64,000 nt of DNA from NCBI RefSeq assembly GCF_913776855.1, contig NZ_CAJYQD010000014.1, positions 62,001 through 126,000 of the forward strand. The letters are read 5' to 3'. The notes beneath the pieces were generated by a model. It had not been told where the DNA came from, did not search any database, and saw only the letters and a list, made by a program, of their open reading frames with translations. The translations under genes and the position numbers were made by a program. Origin of the DNA: an uncultured Sphingomonas sp. Lineage in GTDB: Bacteria; Pseudomonadota; Alphaproteobacteria; Sphingomonadales; Sphingomonadaceae. Of the stretch, positions 1-8,428 are shown piece by piece (position 1 is the stretch's first letter; every line of letters begins with the position of its first letter).

Positions 1-2
1 CG

Positions 3-1256
3 GGCGAAGGGCAGGTCGTAGCGATCGTCAAGGATGGCGTGCGCGTCGACACGGCGGACGCCGGCGACGAGGTGCTAGTCCTGACCAACCAGACTCCCTT
101 CTACGCCGAAAGCGGTGGCCAGGTCGGCGATGCCGGCACGATGGCGACTGAGGCGGGGCTGAAGGCGACCGTGACCGACACCGCCAAGCAGCTCGGCAAG
201 CTGCACGCCCATGTCGCGACGATCGACGCGGGCACGCTCAAGGTCGGCGACAGTGTCGCGCTGACCATCGATACTGCGCGGCGTGCCCAGATTCGCGCCA
301 ACCATTCGGCGACCCACTTGCTGCATGAGGCGCTGCGCGAACGGCTCGGCGGCCATGTCGCACAAAAGGGGTCGATGGTGGCGCCCGAACGGCTACGCTT
401 CGACTTCTCGCAACCCTCGCCGATCGCCGCCGAATCGCTGGCGCTGGTGGAGGCCGACGTCAATGCGCAGGTGCGCGGCAATGGCAGCGTCACCACGCGG
501 CTGATGACCCCCGACGATGCGATCGCGATGGGTGCGATGGCGCTGTTCGGAGAGAAGTACGGCGACGAGGTTCGCGTCGTGTCGATGGGGCAGGATGCCG
601 AAGGCACCTATTCGATCGAGCTGTGCGGCGGCACCCACGTCAATGCGCTGGGCGAGATCGGTCTGTTCAAGATCGTGTCGGAAGGTGCGGTATCGTCCGG
701 CGTTCGCCGGGTCGAGGCGCTTACCGGCGAGGCGGCACGCCAGTGGCTCGGCAACCGCGATGCCAAGCTGCGCGAAGCGGCTGCGGCATTGAAGGCGACT
801 CCGGACGAGGTGCCGGCTCGCGTCGCGCAGCTGGTCGAGGAGCGCCGCCGTCTGGAGCGCGAGCTGGCCGAGGCGAAAAAGGCGTTGGCGATGGGCAGCG
901 GAGCCGGTGCGGCGCCGGCCGGTCCCGAACAGGTCGGCGATATCGCATTCCTGGGGCAGGTCATCGACGGTCTCGATGCCAAGGCCCTGCGCGGCACCAT
1001 CGACGAAGCGCGCGGGCGGGTACCGTCGGGCGTTGTCGCTCTGGTGGCGGTCAATGACGGTCGCGCCTCGGTCGGCGTCGGCGTCTCAAGTGACCTGACC
1101 GGCCGTATCAGCGCGGTCGATCTGGTCAAGGCGGCGGTCGCGGCACTCGGTGGGCAGGGCGGCGGCGGTCGGCCGGACATGGCGCAGGGCGGCGGACCGG
1201 AGGGAAGCAAGGGCGACGAAGCGCTGGCTGCGATTCGTGCGCTTCTGGCGGGCTGA
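3..1256 (+). CDS. alaS: Alanine--tRNA ligase, C-terminal part (cut by window start)
   Basis: This is the 3' portion of alanyl-tRNA synthetase, the cytoplasmic enzyme that charges tRNA-Ala. The frame is open from the first bases, so the catalytic N-terminal half lies before the window. The visible part contains the editing domain that hydrolyses mischarged Ser/Gly-tRNA: an HSATH motif (about residue 97 of the visible frame) and the Cys-containing CGGTH motif (about residue 209), both zinc ligands in this family. A charged helical linker and the glycine-rich C-Ala domain (DHHA1-like, ending GGGRPDMAQGGG) follow. The C-terminus looks normal. A 294-bp spacer separates it from kup. Confidence 0.97.
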   Translation, partial: GEGQVVAIVKDGVRVDTADAGDEVLVLTNQTPFYAESGGQVGDAGTMATEAGLKATVTDTAKQLGKLHAHVATIDAGTLKVGDSVALTIDTARRAQIRANHSATHLLHEALRERLGGHVAQKGSMVAPERLRFDFSQPSPIAAESLALVEADVNAQVRGNGSVTTRLMTPDDAIAMGAMALFGEKYGDEVRVVSMGQDAEGTYSIELCGGTHVNALGEIGLFKIVSEGAVSSGVRRVEALTGEAARQWLGNRDAKLREAAAALKATPDEVPARVAQLVEERRRLERELAEAKKALAMGSGAGAAPAGPEQVGDIAFLGQVIDGLDAKALRGTIDEARGRVPSGVVALVAVNDGRASVGVGVSSDLTGRISAVDLVKAAVAALGGQGGGGRPDMAQGGGPEGSKGDEALAAIRALLAG

Positions 1257-1550
1257 CCGGTATCGCGATCTGCTTGCCACTTCGGACGTGATACCGGGTC
1301 CCGCTACTCTTCGATCGTCGAGAGAGGTGGTACCCTGACGCGATCTCGACTGACGCCAGGCGCCTCGTTGCTTTCGGAAACTGCCAAGCGGGGAACGGGC
1401 GATATGCCCGTTCATCTTCCATGCAGCCCCCACCATGCATTGCGGACGATTGCACAGCCATATTGCGCGTGCTAACGGCCCGGCCTTGAACCACTGGGAC
1501 GCGGTCGACATGACCAAACTCGTTGCCTCCTTGGCGCGGTTCTCGCGCCC
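1257..1550. other. alaS-kup intergenic region
   Basis: I find no convincing gene in these 294 bp. The spacer should hold the alaS terminator and the kup promoter, but I see no clear hairpin with a T-run and no strong promoter hexamers. Confidence 0.5.
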
Positions 1551-3476
1551 GTGATCTTCTCCCGAGAGGCTTCGTCGGAAGCCACCGACCTGCCCGATAC
1601 GGGCGCGGGCCATCATGGGCCGCGGCAGTCGCTCGCCAAGCTTTCGCTGGGCGCGCTCGGCATCGTGTACGGCGATATCGGCACCTCGCCGCTTTATGCG
1701 ATGAAGGAGACGTTCGTCGGCCACCACCGCCTGCCCGTCGATCAGCTGAACATCTTCGGCGTCGTCAGCCTCGTCTTCTGGTCGCTGATGCTGATCGTGA
1801 CGTTGAAATACGTCTTCATCATCATGCGCGCCGACAATAACGGTGAAGGCGGCAGCCTCGCGCTGCTCGCGCTGATCCAGCGCAAGAGCGGCGGCGGGCG
1901 CTGGACCTCCAGTCTCGTCATCCTGGGCGTGCTGGCAACCGCGCTGTTCTTTGGCGACTGCATGATTACGCCTGCCGTTTCCGTGTTGTCGGCGGTTGAG
2001 GGGCTGGCGACGGTCAATCCCGGCTTCAACGCGTTCGTGATCCCGATCGCGGTCGTCATCATGATCGGGCTGTTCTGGTTGCAGGCGGTCGGCACCGCCA
2101 GCGTCGGGCGGTTGTTCGGACCGATCATGATCGCCTATTTCGCGACGCTGACGTTCCTGGGGGTGCTGAACATCCTCGAACGCCCCGACATCTTCCAGGC
2201 GCTGAACCCGATCTGGGCCGTGCGATTCTTCGCGCAGGACGGGATCATGGCGTTCCTCGCGCTCGGGTCCGTGGTGCTGGCGGTGACGGGTGCGGAGGCG
2301 CTCTATGCCGATATGGGACATTTCGGCCGCCGCCCGATCTCGGTCGCGTGGCTCTATGTCGTGTTCCCGGCGCTGATGCTGAATTACCTCGGGCAGGGGG
2401 CGCTGCTGCTCGAAAATCCGGATGCTGCGTCCAACCCGTTCTTCTTCATGGCGTCTGAGGATTTCCGCCTGCCGCTCGTCATCCTCGCCACGCTTGCGAC
2501 AATCATCGCCAGCCAGGCGGTGATTACCGGTGCCTTTTCGGTGGTCCAGCAGGCGGTGCAGCTGGGGCTGATGCCGCGCCTGCGGATCGAACATACCAGC
2601 GCCGATGCGGCGGGACAGATTTATATCCCGGCGGTCAACTGGGCGCTGCTGGTCATGGTCCTGCTGCTGATCTTCGGCTTCCAGGAATCGTCGAACCTCG
2701 CCGCCGCCTATGGCATCGCTGTAACCGGCACGATGTTCATCAGCACCTGCATGATCGCCGTGCTGGTCAAGCGGGTGTGGAACTGGCCGGTAGCGGCGGT
2801 CGCCGCGTTCGTGGCGATCTTCCTGTGCATCGACGGTGCCTATTTCGCGTCCAACCTGACCAAGGTGCCTGATGGCGGGTGGTTCCCGCTGCTGGTCGGG
2901 ATCGTCGTCTTCGTCCTGCTCACGACCTGGGCGAAGGGGCGCAAGCTGATGATCGAGCGGATGCGTGAGGCCGCGATGCCGATCAAGGTCTTCATCCAGT
3001 CGGCCGCCAGCAGTGCGACGCGCGTGCCCGGCACCGCGGTCTTCATGACCTCGACGCCGGACGGCGTGCCGCACGCCCTGCTGCACAATCTGAAGCACAA
3101 CAAGGTGTTGCACGAGCGTGTCGTCCTGCTGACCGTCAAGATTGCCGACACCCCCTATGTCGATCCCGAGCTTCGCACGAAGAACGAGGATCTGGGGCAG
3201 GGCTTCCACCGCATGATCCTGAAATTCGGGTTCATGCAGGACCCCGACGTGCCCGGTGCGCTGAAGGCGGTGGGATGTTGTGGCGGTGACTTCCGCATGA
3301 TGGACACCAGCTTCTTTCTCGCGCGACAGACGCTGTTGCCGTCGTCGAGGCCGGGGATGAGAATCTGGCGTGAGAAACTGTTCGCGTGGATGCTGCAGAA
3401 TTCCGAAAGCGCGATGGAGTTCTTCCGCCTGCCGACCAACCGCGTGGTCGAACTAGGCAGCCAGGTGGAGATTTGA
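1551..3476 (+). CDS. kup: Low-affinity potassium transporter Kup
   Basis: This is a Kup/HAK/KT-family potassium uptake permease, an inner-membrane K+/H+ symporter. At 641 aa it matches the usual family length. The family signature [17 protein letters not shown] lies at about residues 36-52. About twelve hydrophobic segments follow up to residue 470, then a soluble C-terminal domain. The GTG at 1551 is the first start in the open frame, and no better ATG precedes the signature. The stop overlaps the start of the next gene (TTGA), so the two genes are probably cotranscribed. A long antisense frame over this gene is a GC-bias shadow. Confidence 0.95.
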   Translation: MIFSREASSEATDLPDTGAGHHGPRQSLAKLSLGALGIVYGDIGTSPLYAMKETFVGHHRLPVDQLNIFGVVSLVFWSLMLIVTLKYVFIIMRADNNGEGGSLALLALIQRKSGGGRWTSSLVILGVLATALFFGDCMITPAVSVLSAVEGLATVNPGFNAFVIPIAVVIMIGLFWLQAVGTASVGRLFGPIMIAYFATLTFLGVLNILERPDIFQALNPIWAVRFFAQDGIMAFLALGSVVLAVTGAEALYADMGHFGRRPISVAWLYVVFPALMLNYLGQGALLLENPDAASNPFFFMASEDFRLPLVILATLATIIASQAVITGAFSVVQQAVQLGLMPRLRIEHTSADAAGQIYIPAVNWALLVMVLLLIFGFQESSNLAAAYGIAVTGTMFISTCMIAVLVKRVWNWPVAAVAAFVAIFLCIDGAYFASNLTKVPDGGWFPLLVGIVVFVLLTTWAKGRKLMIERMREAAMPIKVFIQSAASSATRVPGTAVFMTSTPDGVPHALLHNLKHNKVLHERVVLLTVKIADTPYVDPELRTKNEDLGQGFHRMILKFGFMQDPDVPGALKAVGCCGGDFRMMDTSFFLARQTLLPSSRPGMRIWREKLFAWMLQNSESAMEFFRLPTNRVVELGSQVEI

Positions 3477-3988
3477 CGCCGCCCGAACCTGCGCCGATCA
3501 TCGTGACCGCGTTGTTCGGGCATGAGGATCAGGCGTGGTTCGAACGGCAGCGTCGCGCCTATTTTCCGCCGGAGCGCAATGTCCTGGCGGCGCATTGCAC
3601 CATGTTCCACCATCTGGCGCCCGAACTGGCGGCCGAACTAAAGCAGCGGCTGAGCGCGCTTACGCGCGGCGTGTCGGCCCCGATCGCGCGGGTCGGCGGG
3701 TTGATGAATCTTGGCCGGGGCGTTGCCTATCGCATCGAATCGCCCGATCTCGAATCGGTGCGCGCAGAATTGGCAGATGCGTTCGGATCGATGCTGACGC
3801 CGCAGGACCGCGCCGGATGGCGTCCGCACGTCACCATCCAGAACAAGGTCGAACCCGCCACCGCCAAGGCGTTATTGGCGGAATTATCGGCCAGATTCAG
3901 CCCGCGCCCGCTGAAAATCGCCGGTCTGGCCAGCTGGTGGTATCGCGGAGGGCCGTGGGAACAACTTTCCCGAAACATGTTCGCTTGA
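3473..3988 (+). CDS. 2'-5' RNA ligase / 2H phosphoesterase family protein
   Basis: A 171-aa cytosolic protein of the LigT-like 2H phosphoesterase superfamily. Two HxTx motifs, HCTM (about residue 42) and HVTI (about residue 118), are spaced as in the two catalytic histidine motifs of cyclic phosphodiesterases/RNA ligases. I choose the TTG start at 3473, which overlaps the kup stop, because the GGTGGAG just upstream is a good ribosome binding site and the homologous core begins immediately after. The upstream extension would only read kup sequence in another frame. The physiological substrate is unknown. It is probably translationally coupled to kup. Confidence 0.85.
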   Translation: MTPPEPAPIIVTALFGHEDQAWFERQRRAYFPPERNVLAAHCTMFHHLAPELAAELKQRLSALTRGVSAPIARVGGLMNLGRGVAYRIESPDLESVRAELADAFGSMLTPQDRAGWRPHVTIQNKVEPATAKALLAELSARFSPRPLKIAGLASWWYRGGPWEQLSRNMFA

Positions 3989-4040
3989 CCGACGCGATTC
4001 GCGTTCGTATAGGGCCGCCTCCCCGATGGGGAAATGGCGG

Positions 4041-4117
4041 GGCGAAGTAGCTCAGTTGGTTAGAGCACGGGAATCATAATCCTGGGGTCGGGGGTTCAAA
4101 TCCCTCCTTCGCTACCA
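4041..4117 (+). tRNA. tRNA-Met (anticodon CAT, elongator)
   Basis: A full cloverleaf folds by eye. The acceptor GGCGAAG pairs with CTTCGCT. The D-arm is GCTC/GAGC. The anticodon stem CGGGA/TCCTG encloses the loop ATCATAA with anticodon CAT. The T-arm is GGGGG-TTCAAAT-CCCTC, followed by discriminator A and an encoded CCA. G1-U72 pairing argues against an initiator tRNA, and the sequence resembles elongator tRNA-Met as I remember it. Its 3' part is duplicated at 43689-43739, so it is the prophage integration target. The gene stays intact because the attP sequence restores its 3' end. Confidence 0.93.
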
Positions 4118-4123
4118 CCCGCC
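4073..4123 (+). repeat. attL: 51-bp core repeat inside tRNA-Met
   Basis: A 51-bp sequence from the anticodon loop of tRNA-Met to six bases beyond the CCA is repeated perfectly at 43689-43739. The flanking bases differ (GA versus GT before it, A versus G after it). The integrase gene begins its operon's end within 100 bp, as is usual for tRNA-targeted phages. Confidence 0.93.
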
Positions 4124-4220
4124 ATGGCTGTTAAGCCGTTGAGAAGTCAGCGTTTCCCCTGATTTCGATTTTCTTGATTAGCTGGCCGGTTGGCCTTGGT
4201 TTGCAGTTTGGTTTGCAAAA

Positions 4221-5339
4221 TCAGCTGCTGTCGTCGCGTTTCGCGGGGCTTTCGGCCGTGGCTTGCGCGCCTGATTCGAGCTTGCCGATCGCGGCCTGCG
4301 CCAGGCGGATGTCGCGGTTCAGATAGTGGCGGTCGAGGATCGCGTTTACGTCGCGTAGGGAGTGGCCGGTCAGTGTCGCGATCTCGGGTGGGCTGGCGCC
4401 GGCGATGGCCAGTCGGGTGACGACGGTCCCGCGTAGATCATGGAACGTGACGTCGGCGACGCCGGCGGCCGCGCACGCCTTGCGCCATGACGTCTTGAAC
4501 CCGTCGCGAGTCCAGGCGGTCCCACGGCTCGTTATGAGGATCGTGGAGGCCGATGGGCGTTCGTCTGCCGGTAGGGCGTCTATCGCCGCCCTGGCGGCAT
4601 CCAGCGCGGTCCTGAGGGGTTGTCCGACGGGGATCACCATCCGGGTCGCTGCGCTGGTGTCGCCGCGGCGGATCGACTTGCCTTGGGTAAGCCGGATGAA
4701 AGCGCCGTCGTACTGCGCCCAAGTCAGCTTGAGCAGGTCGCCCTGTCGCTGACCCGTCCAGAGGGCAAGGCGTAGGGCGAGGTGCAGATGCTCCGGAGCC
4801 TTCGCGTAGAAGGCGGCTTCGTCCTGGTCGGTCCATACCGCCGTCGTCCGCTGCGCACGGTAGGTTACACCGCCGGCCTTGCAGGGGTTCACCAGCGCCA
4901 AGCCGCGATCAACGGACCAGGACAACACCCGAGCCAGCACGGCGAAACTGTAATCGGCCTGTCGGCGCGATTGGAGGGCGCGACGGTCGCGCCAGGCGAG
5001 GAATTCACCGCGCGTGCGCGGGTCGGTGAGCGCCGCGATCGGGAAGTCGCCGAAGGCGGCGTCGATGATGCGGATGTGACGGCGGTAATCGGTCTTCGTC
5101 AGATCGGCCAGGGCGGCGAAGTCGGACGAATCGAGGAAGGCATCGCACAGCGACCGGATTGTATCCTTCGGCACGACCACCGGCGCGCTGACCGCGCGAT
5201 TGAACGCGTCGACGAATTCAGGCGTGCCGTACTGTTCGTTGATCCGGGGACCGCCGCGCCAGGCGTAGTAGTAGGTTACGGTCGTTCCGTTCGCGAGCCG
5301 CTTTCGGGCTCGCGTCAGCCCCTTCAGCTTAACGCGCAT
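4221..5339 (-). CDS. int: Tyrosine-recombinase integrase
   Basis: A 372-aa phage integrase that would recombine attP with the tRNA-Met attB. It has an N-terminal arm-binding-like basic segment, a core-binding SAM-like domain around residues 55-140, and a C-terminal catalytic domain. Catalytic residues are visible: Arg in LWTGQRQGD, the HxxR of HDLRGT, the His of LTGHS and the nucleophile Tyr in RHYLNRD. I start at the ATG at 5339 (MRVKLKG). The longer open frame upstream runs through the overlapping small gene. It is last in a chain of overlapping leftward genes that begins at 6237 behind an Ogr-like dyad, so int may be transcribed from there. Confidence 0.95.
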   Translation of the reverse strand: MRVKLKGLTRARKRLANGTTVTYYYAWRGGPRINEQYGTPEFVDAFNRAVSAPVVVPKDTIRSLCDAFLDSSDFAALADLTKTDYRRHIRIIDAAFGDFPIAALTDPRTRGEFLAWRDRRALQSRRQADYSFAVLARVLSWSVDRGLALVNPCKAGGVTYRAQRTTAVWTDQDEAAFYAKAPEHLHLALRLALWTGQRQGDLLKLTWAQYDGAFIRLTQGKSIRRGDTSAATRMVIPVGQPLRTALDAARAAIDALPADERPSASTILITSRGTAWTRDGFKTSWRKACAAAGVADVTFHDLRGTVVTRLAIAGASPPEIATLTGHSLRDVNAILDRHYLNRDIRLAQAAIGKLESGAQATAESPAKRDDSS

Positions 5340-5523
5340 GGTTTTGCCGCCACTGGTCGAAGGGGTTGTTGGGCACCGCCGAGGGCTGTTCATGAAACAC
5401 GACGATACGGCCGTCGGGCAGGATTTCAGTTCGCGAGACAGGCAGGCCGCTGGCAAGTGCGCCGCGAATCGCGCGGGTGACGTCGATCTGGTAAAAGACC
5501 GCAGGTCGCTTCGTGCCGCTCAT
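5329..5523 (-). CDS. Small integrase-adjacent protein (64 aa), function unknown
   Basis: A 64-aa protein overlapping the int start by 11 bp and the previous gene's stop by 4 bp (ATGA). The fold looks alpha-beta: VTRAIRGALASG, then RTEILPDGRIVVFH. Similar short proteins commonly sit just before integrases in alphaproteobacterial prophages, where a role in int control or excision is possible but unproven. The overlaps support real, coupled translation. It has no membrane segment or cysteine motif. Confidence 0.7.
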   Translation of the reverse strand: MSGTKRPAVFYQIDVTRAIRGALASGLPVSRTEILPDGRIVVFHEQPSAVPNNPFDQWRQNHAR

Positions 5524-5801
5524 TCAGCGCCGCCCCCGGCGGCGAGCGCCGCACGGATCGTGTTGGCATGATCGACCAGCATAGTGGCGTGCCGGTCCAG
5601 CGCGGTCGCGACCAGGAGAAGGTTGTCGTCGTGGACGCCGCGCGTCGCCTCCAGCTTTGCACGGAGCGAGCGCCGTGCGATACCCAGTGCGTCGGCCGCG
5701 CGCTGATGTCCGAAAAGATCGACGGCGGTCCATAGCAGGCGGATACGTCGTGCGCGCACGCCCATGGCGAGCCTAGGCTCCGGTCCGGTCGCATCAGCCA
5801 C
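5520..5801 (-). CDS. Small HTH-like phage protein (93 aa)
   Basis: A 93-aa basic protein. Residues about 30-55 (GHQRAADALGIARRSLRAKLE) look like a helix-turn-helix, suggesting DNA binding. The GTG start at 5801 overlaps the stop of the upstream zinc-ribbon gene, and its own stop overlaps the next gene by 4 bp, so it sits inside a tightly coupled operon ending in int. An internal ATG at codon 13 is an alternative start. The role is unknown; an excisionase or int-operon regulator is a guess from context. Confidence 0.65.
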   Translation of the reverse strand: MADATGPEPRLAMGVRARRIRLLWTAVDLFGHQRAADALGIARRSLRAKLEATRGVHDDNLLLVATALDRHATMLVDHANTIRAALAAGGGAE

Positions 5802-6237
5802 GGGGAAGCTCCTTCAGTCGGGCGCGTATCCGGTCGACCAGTGTCTCGGCATGGACGCCAGCGTTGGCCAGGACGTCGGCAAAGGCATCGGGATCGAGCA
5901 TACGGGTGGGCGTCGCGCGGAACTCGGCAACCGCCTCCGAGATCGCGGTACGGATCGCGGTATCGGCGTCGGCGATAAGCAGGCGTTGATCCTCCAGCGT
6001 CAGGTCCAACCGCGCCGGTGCGGGGGGCGGGGGCGGCGCGGCGTCGGGATGGCGCAGCGCGTCCGCGATCAGCACCGCGCAGGACGGGCACAGGTCGCCA
6101 TCGAGCCGCAGGCCGCGCACGTTGTTCGACAGGGCGAAGCGTTCCCAGTCGCGCGGCCGATGTCCTTCCGCATCGTCATGCGTCACTTCCGCGCCGCAGC
6201 GGTCGCAGGTCAGGCGGATGGTGCGGGTCGCGGTCAT
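5794..6237 (-). CDS. Zinc-ribbon phage protein, first gene of the int operon
   Basis: A 147-aa protein with an N-terminal zinc-binding region (CDRC at about residue 11 and CPSC at about residue 49) and an alpha-helical C-terminus rich in Ala/Asp with a proline stretch between. I prefer the ATG at 6237 to the longer frame because the extension reads across the dyad at 6289-6305. The ATG lies 60 bp from the dyad centre, the same distance as for terminase and gpJ. This suggests that it heads an Ogr-activated transcript running into int. The molecular function is unknown. Confidence 0.7.
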   Translation of the reverse strand: MTATRTIRLTCDRCGAEVTHDDAEGHRPRDWERFALSNNVRGLRLDGDLCPSCAVLIADALRHPDAAPPPPPAPARLDLTLEDQRLLIADADTAIRTAISEAVAEFRATPTRMLDPDAFADVLANAGVHAETLVDRIRARLKELPRG

Positions 6238-6288
6238 CGGGCGCCATCGGTGCTGTCGGGTACGGCAACCGGGCAAGCGAGCGGGGTC

Positions 6289-6305
6289 GTAGAGAGCCTC
6301 TCTAC
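6289..6305 (-). promoter_or_regulatory. Ogr-like dyad GTAGAG-N5-CTCTAC, copy 1
   Basis: The half-sites match the three copies at the late genes, with spacer AGCCT instead of ACGCA. The flanking CATTGC on one side is also conserved. The centre is 60 bp from the ATG at 6237. No T-run follows, so it is not a typical terminator. Confidence 0.65.
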
Positions 6306-6325
6306 CATTGCGGGCGCGGCGAGCA

Positions 6326-6457
6326 TCAACGTGCCCCCTTTGCGTCGACGATCGTCTTGGCGATCAGGATCGGCACGAACAGCAGGGCGATCGCGACGGA
6401 TACGACGAGGCCGACGATGCGCAGCGCGCGTGCCGTTCGGGAGGTCGGCGCGCTCAC
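6326..6457 (-). CDS. Small single-pass membrane protein (43 aa)
   Basis: A 43-aa protein made of a short basic N-terminus (SAPTSRTARALR) and one strong hydrophobic segment (IVGLVVSVAIALLFVPILIA), ending DAKGAR. Its GTG start overlaps the stop of the upstream regulator gene (GTGA), which supports translation. The longer frame upstream is a shadow of that regulator. The function is unknown; superinfection control or holin-like roles are possible but not supported by anything specific. Confidence 0.6.
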   Translation of the reverse strand: MSAPTSRTARALRIVGLVVSVAIALLFVPILIAKTIVDAKGAR

Positions 6458-6912
6458 AGACCATCCCCGGCGGGAGCGCAGCGCTCGCAGCTGGTGCGCG
6501 TCGCCCAGCGTGGCGCGTCGTGATCGTGGGCTGAGGTGCCGCAGCCGCGACAAACGCGCGGGTGGCGTTCGGGGGCGTAGTCCGCCAGCTGCCAATAGAC
6601 GTCGGCGTCGATTGGCAGGACGGCGGCGAGGCGGGCGATCGTTTCGTGTTGATCCGCGACAGTTTCGGGCTGCTCGATCCGCCGCAACTCGGTCAGCATG
6701 TCTGCGACGAGATCGGGCATACGCTGGCCCGCTTTACGTTCGTTCAAGTGGATGCAGAGGGCGGCCATCCGCTGGGCGAGATCATGCTGAGACAGGCCGG
6801 CCGAGATACGGCGCAGTCGGATATAACCATCCGGCGTCATCGGAACATCATCGCGGATGCGCGGCAGCGCGGCGCGGCGGGTCGCTGGGGCGAAGTCGTG
6901 ATCGAGGTACAT
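6454..6912 (-). CDS. XRE-like HTH protein with C-terminal zinc ribbon
   Basis: A 152-aa protein. Residues about 26-60 (TPDGYIRLRRISAGLSQHDLAQRM and onward) resemble an XRE-type helix-turn-helix. The C-terminus carries CRGCG and CERC, a likely zinc ribbon. It lies in the leftward early block between ogr and the membrane protein, with a GTGA overlap downstream and a 107-bp gap upstream. It probably acts as a phage transcription regulator; the target is unknown. Confidence 0.7.
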   Translation of the reverse strand: MYLDHDFAPATRRAALPRIRDDVPMTPDGYIRLRRISAGLSQHDLAQRMAALCIHLNERKAGQRMPDLVADMLTELRRIEQPETVADQHETIARLAAVLPIDADVYWQLADYAPERHPRVCRGCGTSAHDHDAPRWATRTSCERCAPAGDGL

Positions 6913-7019
6913 CGGGCGTCTCCGGTTCAGGCAAGGCGGGGGCGGTCCCGGCGGTGGGGGTGAAGCCGCCGGGTCACGCGATCAGGTAAAGGGGAAGGCG
7001 GCGCGCGGGCCGCTCAGGC

Positions 7020-7343
7020 TCAGCCGCTCATGTCGGTGGCCGCCGGGGTCAGCGGGCCGGGATCATTCGCGGGCGATCGGGTATCGTCGTTGGCGGGCAG
7101 GGGAGCCCGGCGCGGCCCGAGGTTCGGGTTACCGCGCGGCAGGTGAATGCCGGCGCGCGGACAGGCGCTGGGCACGATGGTGCGTACGATCGCCAGCTCG
7201 ACCACGAATGTATGGCCGCAGGCGATGTTGTCGCAGCGATAATCCGCCTCGCGCACCAGCGGGCTGATCTGTTCGGACGAACGGATGATCGCTCGCGTGC
7301 CGCAATGCGGACACGGGACGAGCGGCGGACGTTGCTTCTTCAC
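7020..7343 (-). CDS. ogr: Ogr/Delta-type zinc-finger late transcription activator
   Basis: A 107-aa protein with the Ogr/Delta zinc finger. Cysteines lie at 11, 14, 37 and 42 (CPHC ... C-DNIA-C-GHTF). This C-x2-C-x22-C-x4-C spacing equals that of P2 Ogr as I remember it, including the following TF. In P2-like phages Ogr activates late promoters by binding a dyad about 55 bp upstream of the start and contacting RNA polymerase. After residue 60 there is a disordered proline-rich tail longer than in P2. The start overlaps the CII-like gene's stop, so it is early and coupled, as with gene B of phage 186. The four dyads in this prophage are its probable targets. Confidence 0.88.
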   Translation of the reverse strand: MKKQRPPLVPCPHCGTRAIIRSSEQISPLVREADYRCDNIACGHTFVVELAIVRTIVPSACPRAGIHLPRGNPNLGPRRAPLPANDDTRSPANDPGPLTPAATDMSG

Positions 7344-7831
7344 TGGGCACCCCCCGGCAACCCCGGCACCGTGCCGGGACGTACGAAACTGGAAATCCTG
7401 CGGCGCAGCCGGACGAACAGCGTCTCAGCCTGGTCGAGTTCGATCAGAGCGTGCTGCACCGCGTTCGGACTGTGGCCGGGCACGATAAGGGCAGTCGCGG
7501 CGGCCCAGGCGTCACCGAACTCACGCGACGCCTCTGCCAAATCCGCGGCGAGCGCAGCGTGGCACGCCGTCAGTTCATTGAACGACAGGTCGAGATGGGA
7601 AGCATATGCTTCGAACAGCGGCGCGCCCTCACCGCCCGCCGCGCGATAGGCGATGTCCAGTGCGATTGCCTGCGCAAAGCTCGGGCAGGACGCCGTTTCC
7701 TGATACGTCCAGTCGTGCAGACGGCGATATTTTACCCCGAGGATCGGCGCGGCCGCCTTCGTCCCGCCGAAGAACTCGGCGATACGCTGGACCGCATGGA
7801 AGCTCGTTTTCGGCGTGCGTGGCAGCGTCAT
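7340..7831 (-). CDS. CII-like phage regulatory protein
   Basis: A 163-aa protein in the position and size range of the CII protein of phage 186 (CP76-type). The N-terminal half has a helix-turn-helix-like stretch (AEFFGGTKAAAPILGVKYRRLHDW), and the rest is helical. I choose the ATG at 7831 because it overlaps the stop of the preceding small lipoprotein gene (ATGA), and the stop in turn overlaps ogr. In 186, CII sets up lysogeny by activating repressor synthesis, and the same role is inferred here from position. The family assignment is by gene order and HTH, not by clear residue identity. Confidence 0.6.
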   Translation of the reverse strand: MTLPRTPKTSFHAVQRIAEFFGGTKAAAPILGVKYRRLHDWTYQETASCPSFAQAIALDIAYRAAGGEGAPLFEAYASHLDLSFNELTACHAALAADLAEASREFGDAWAAATALIVPGHSPNAVQHALIELDQAETLFVRLRRRISSFVRPGTVPGLPGGAQ

Positions 7832-7950
7832 CGCGCGACGCCCCGGCACTGCGCGCTATCCCATGGCGGCGCGCGGCGGCCGCAGGCCGGGTTGTCCGGC
7901 GCAGCCGGTGTGCAGGCGGCAAGCGTCAGCAGCAGGGCAAGCCGCTTCAT
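7828..7950 (-). CDS. Tiny predicted lipoprotein (40 aa)
   Basis: A 40-aa protein with a basic start, a hydrophobic core and a lipobox-like LAAC (MKRLALLLTLAACTP). This predicts a processed peptide of about 27 residues anchored in a membrane. It has a GGGCGGCGG-like upstream sequence and overlaps the CII-like start by 4 bp. The frame is open upstream, but the signal-peptide start is the sensible one. The function is unknown; superinfection exclusion is one possibility for small prophage lipoproteins. Confidence 0.55.
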   Translation of the reverse strand: MKRLALLLTLAACTPAAPDNPACGRRAPPWDSAQCRGVAR

Positions 7951-8071
7951 GCCGCCGCCCTGTCCAATGAAATCGGCGCGGCGATTCGATGCGACCATCG
8001 CCGCGCCAGTTGCTACGTCGCCGGGGAGGTCGGCACTCGACGCAGGGGAAAGGGAGAGAGGCATAGCCCGG

Positions 8072-8362
8072 TCAGCCGCGCGCATCGGGCGCGCTCGACA
8101 GACGCACCGGCGACCCGCCGCCACGCTGCGAAATGTCGTCCAGCTCGCCGTCTTTCAGGTCGAGCAGGACGGCGATGCGGTGCGACTGGCCACGCGCGCA
8201 GCGGCGCGTGCCGGACAGCACCGAATAGACCAGCTTCGGCGCGAAGCCGTGCCGCCGCGCCCAGTCGCCGATGCCGTCGCCCACGGCGGACAGCCGGGCA
8301 CGAGCGGCGGCGACCCGGTCACGATCAATGACAGGGGAGACAGACCCGGTTGGCATGTGCAA
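8072..8362 (-). CDS. Cro/Cox-like DNA-binding protein of the lysogeny switch
   Basis: A 96-aa protein with a compact helix-turn-helix core (IGDWARRHGFAPKLVYSVLSGTRRCARGQSHRIAVLLDL). It resembles the phage-encoded DNA-binding proteins transcribed opposite the repressor in P2-like prophages. It diverges from the CI-like gene across 66 bp, the classical switch layout. It would repress the lysogenic promoter and, if Cox-like, also promote excision. The start is ATG at 8362, with a second Met at codon 3. The gap to the next leftward gene is 121 bp. Confidence 0.75.
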   Translation of the reverse strand: MHMPTGSVSPVIDRDRVAAARARLSAVGDGIGDWARRHGFAPKLVYSVLSGTRRCARGQSHRIAVLLDLKDGELDDISQRGGGSPVRLSSAPDARG

Positions 8363-8428
8363 TGCCTCGTAATTGCAGAATGTAGCAGAAACATACGCGG
8401 GCGTGATGAATAGTCAACGAGATTCAGC
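8363..8428. promoter_or_regulatory. Divergent lysogeny-switch promoter region
   Basis: The 66 bp between the Cro/Cox-like and CI-like genes must hold both early promoters and operators. It is AT-richer than its surroundings, contains two GCAGAA direct repeats (about 8374-8390), and has no GTTC-N7-GTTC box. I cannot define the hexamers with certainty. Confidence 0.55.

Noticed and set aside
1086..3209. 707-residue frame on the minus strand opposite kup
   Set aside because: Arg/His/Asp-rich composition without domains. It is the GC-bias shadow of a clear transporter gene.
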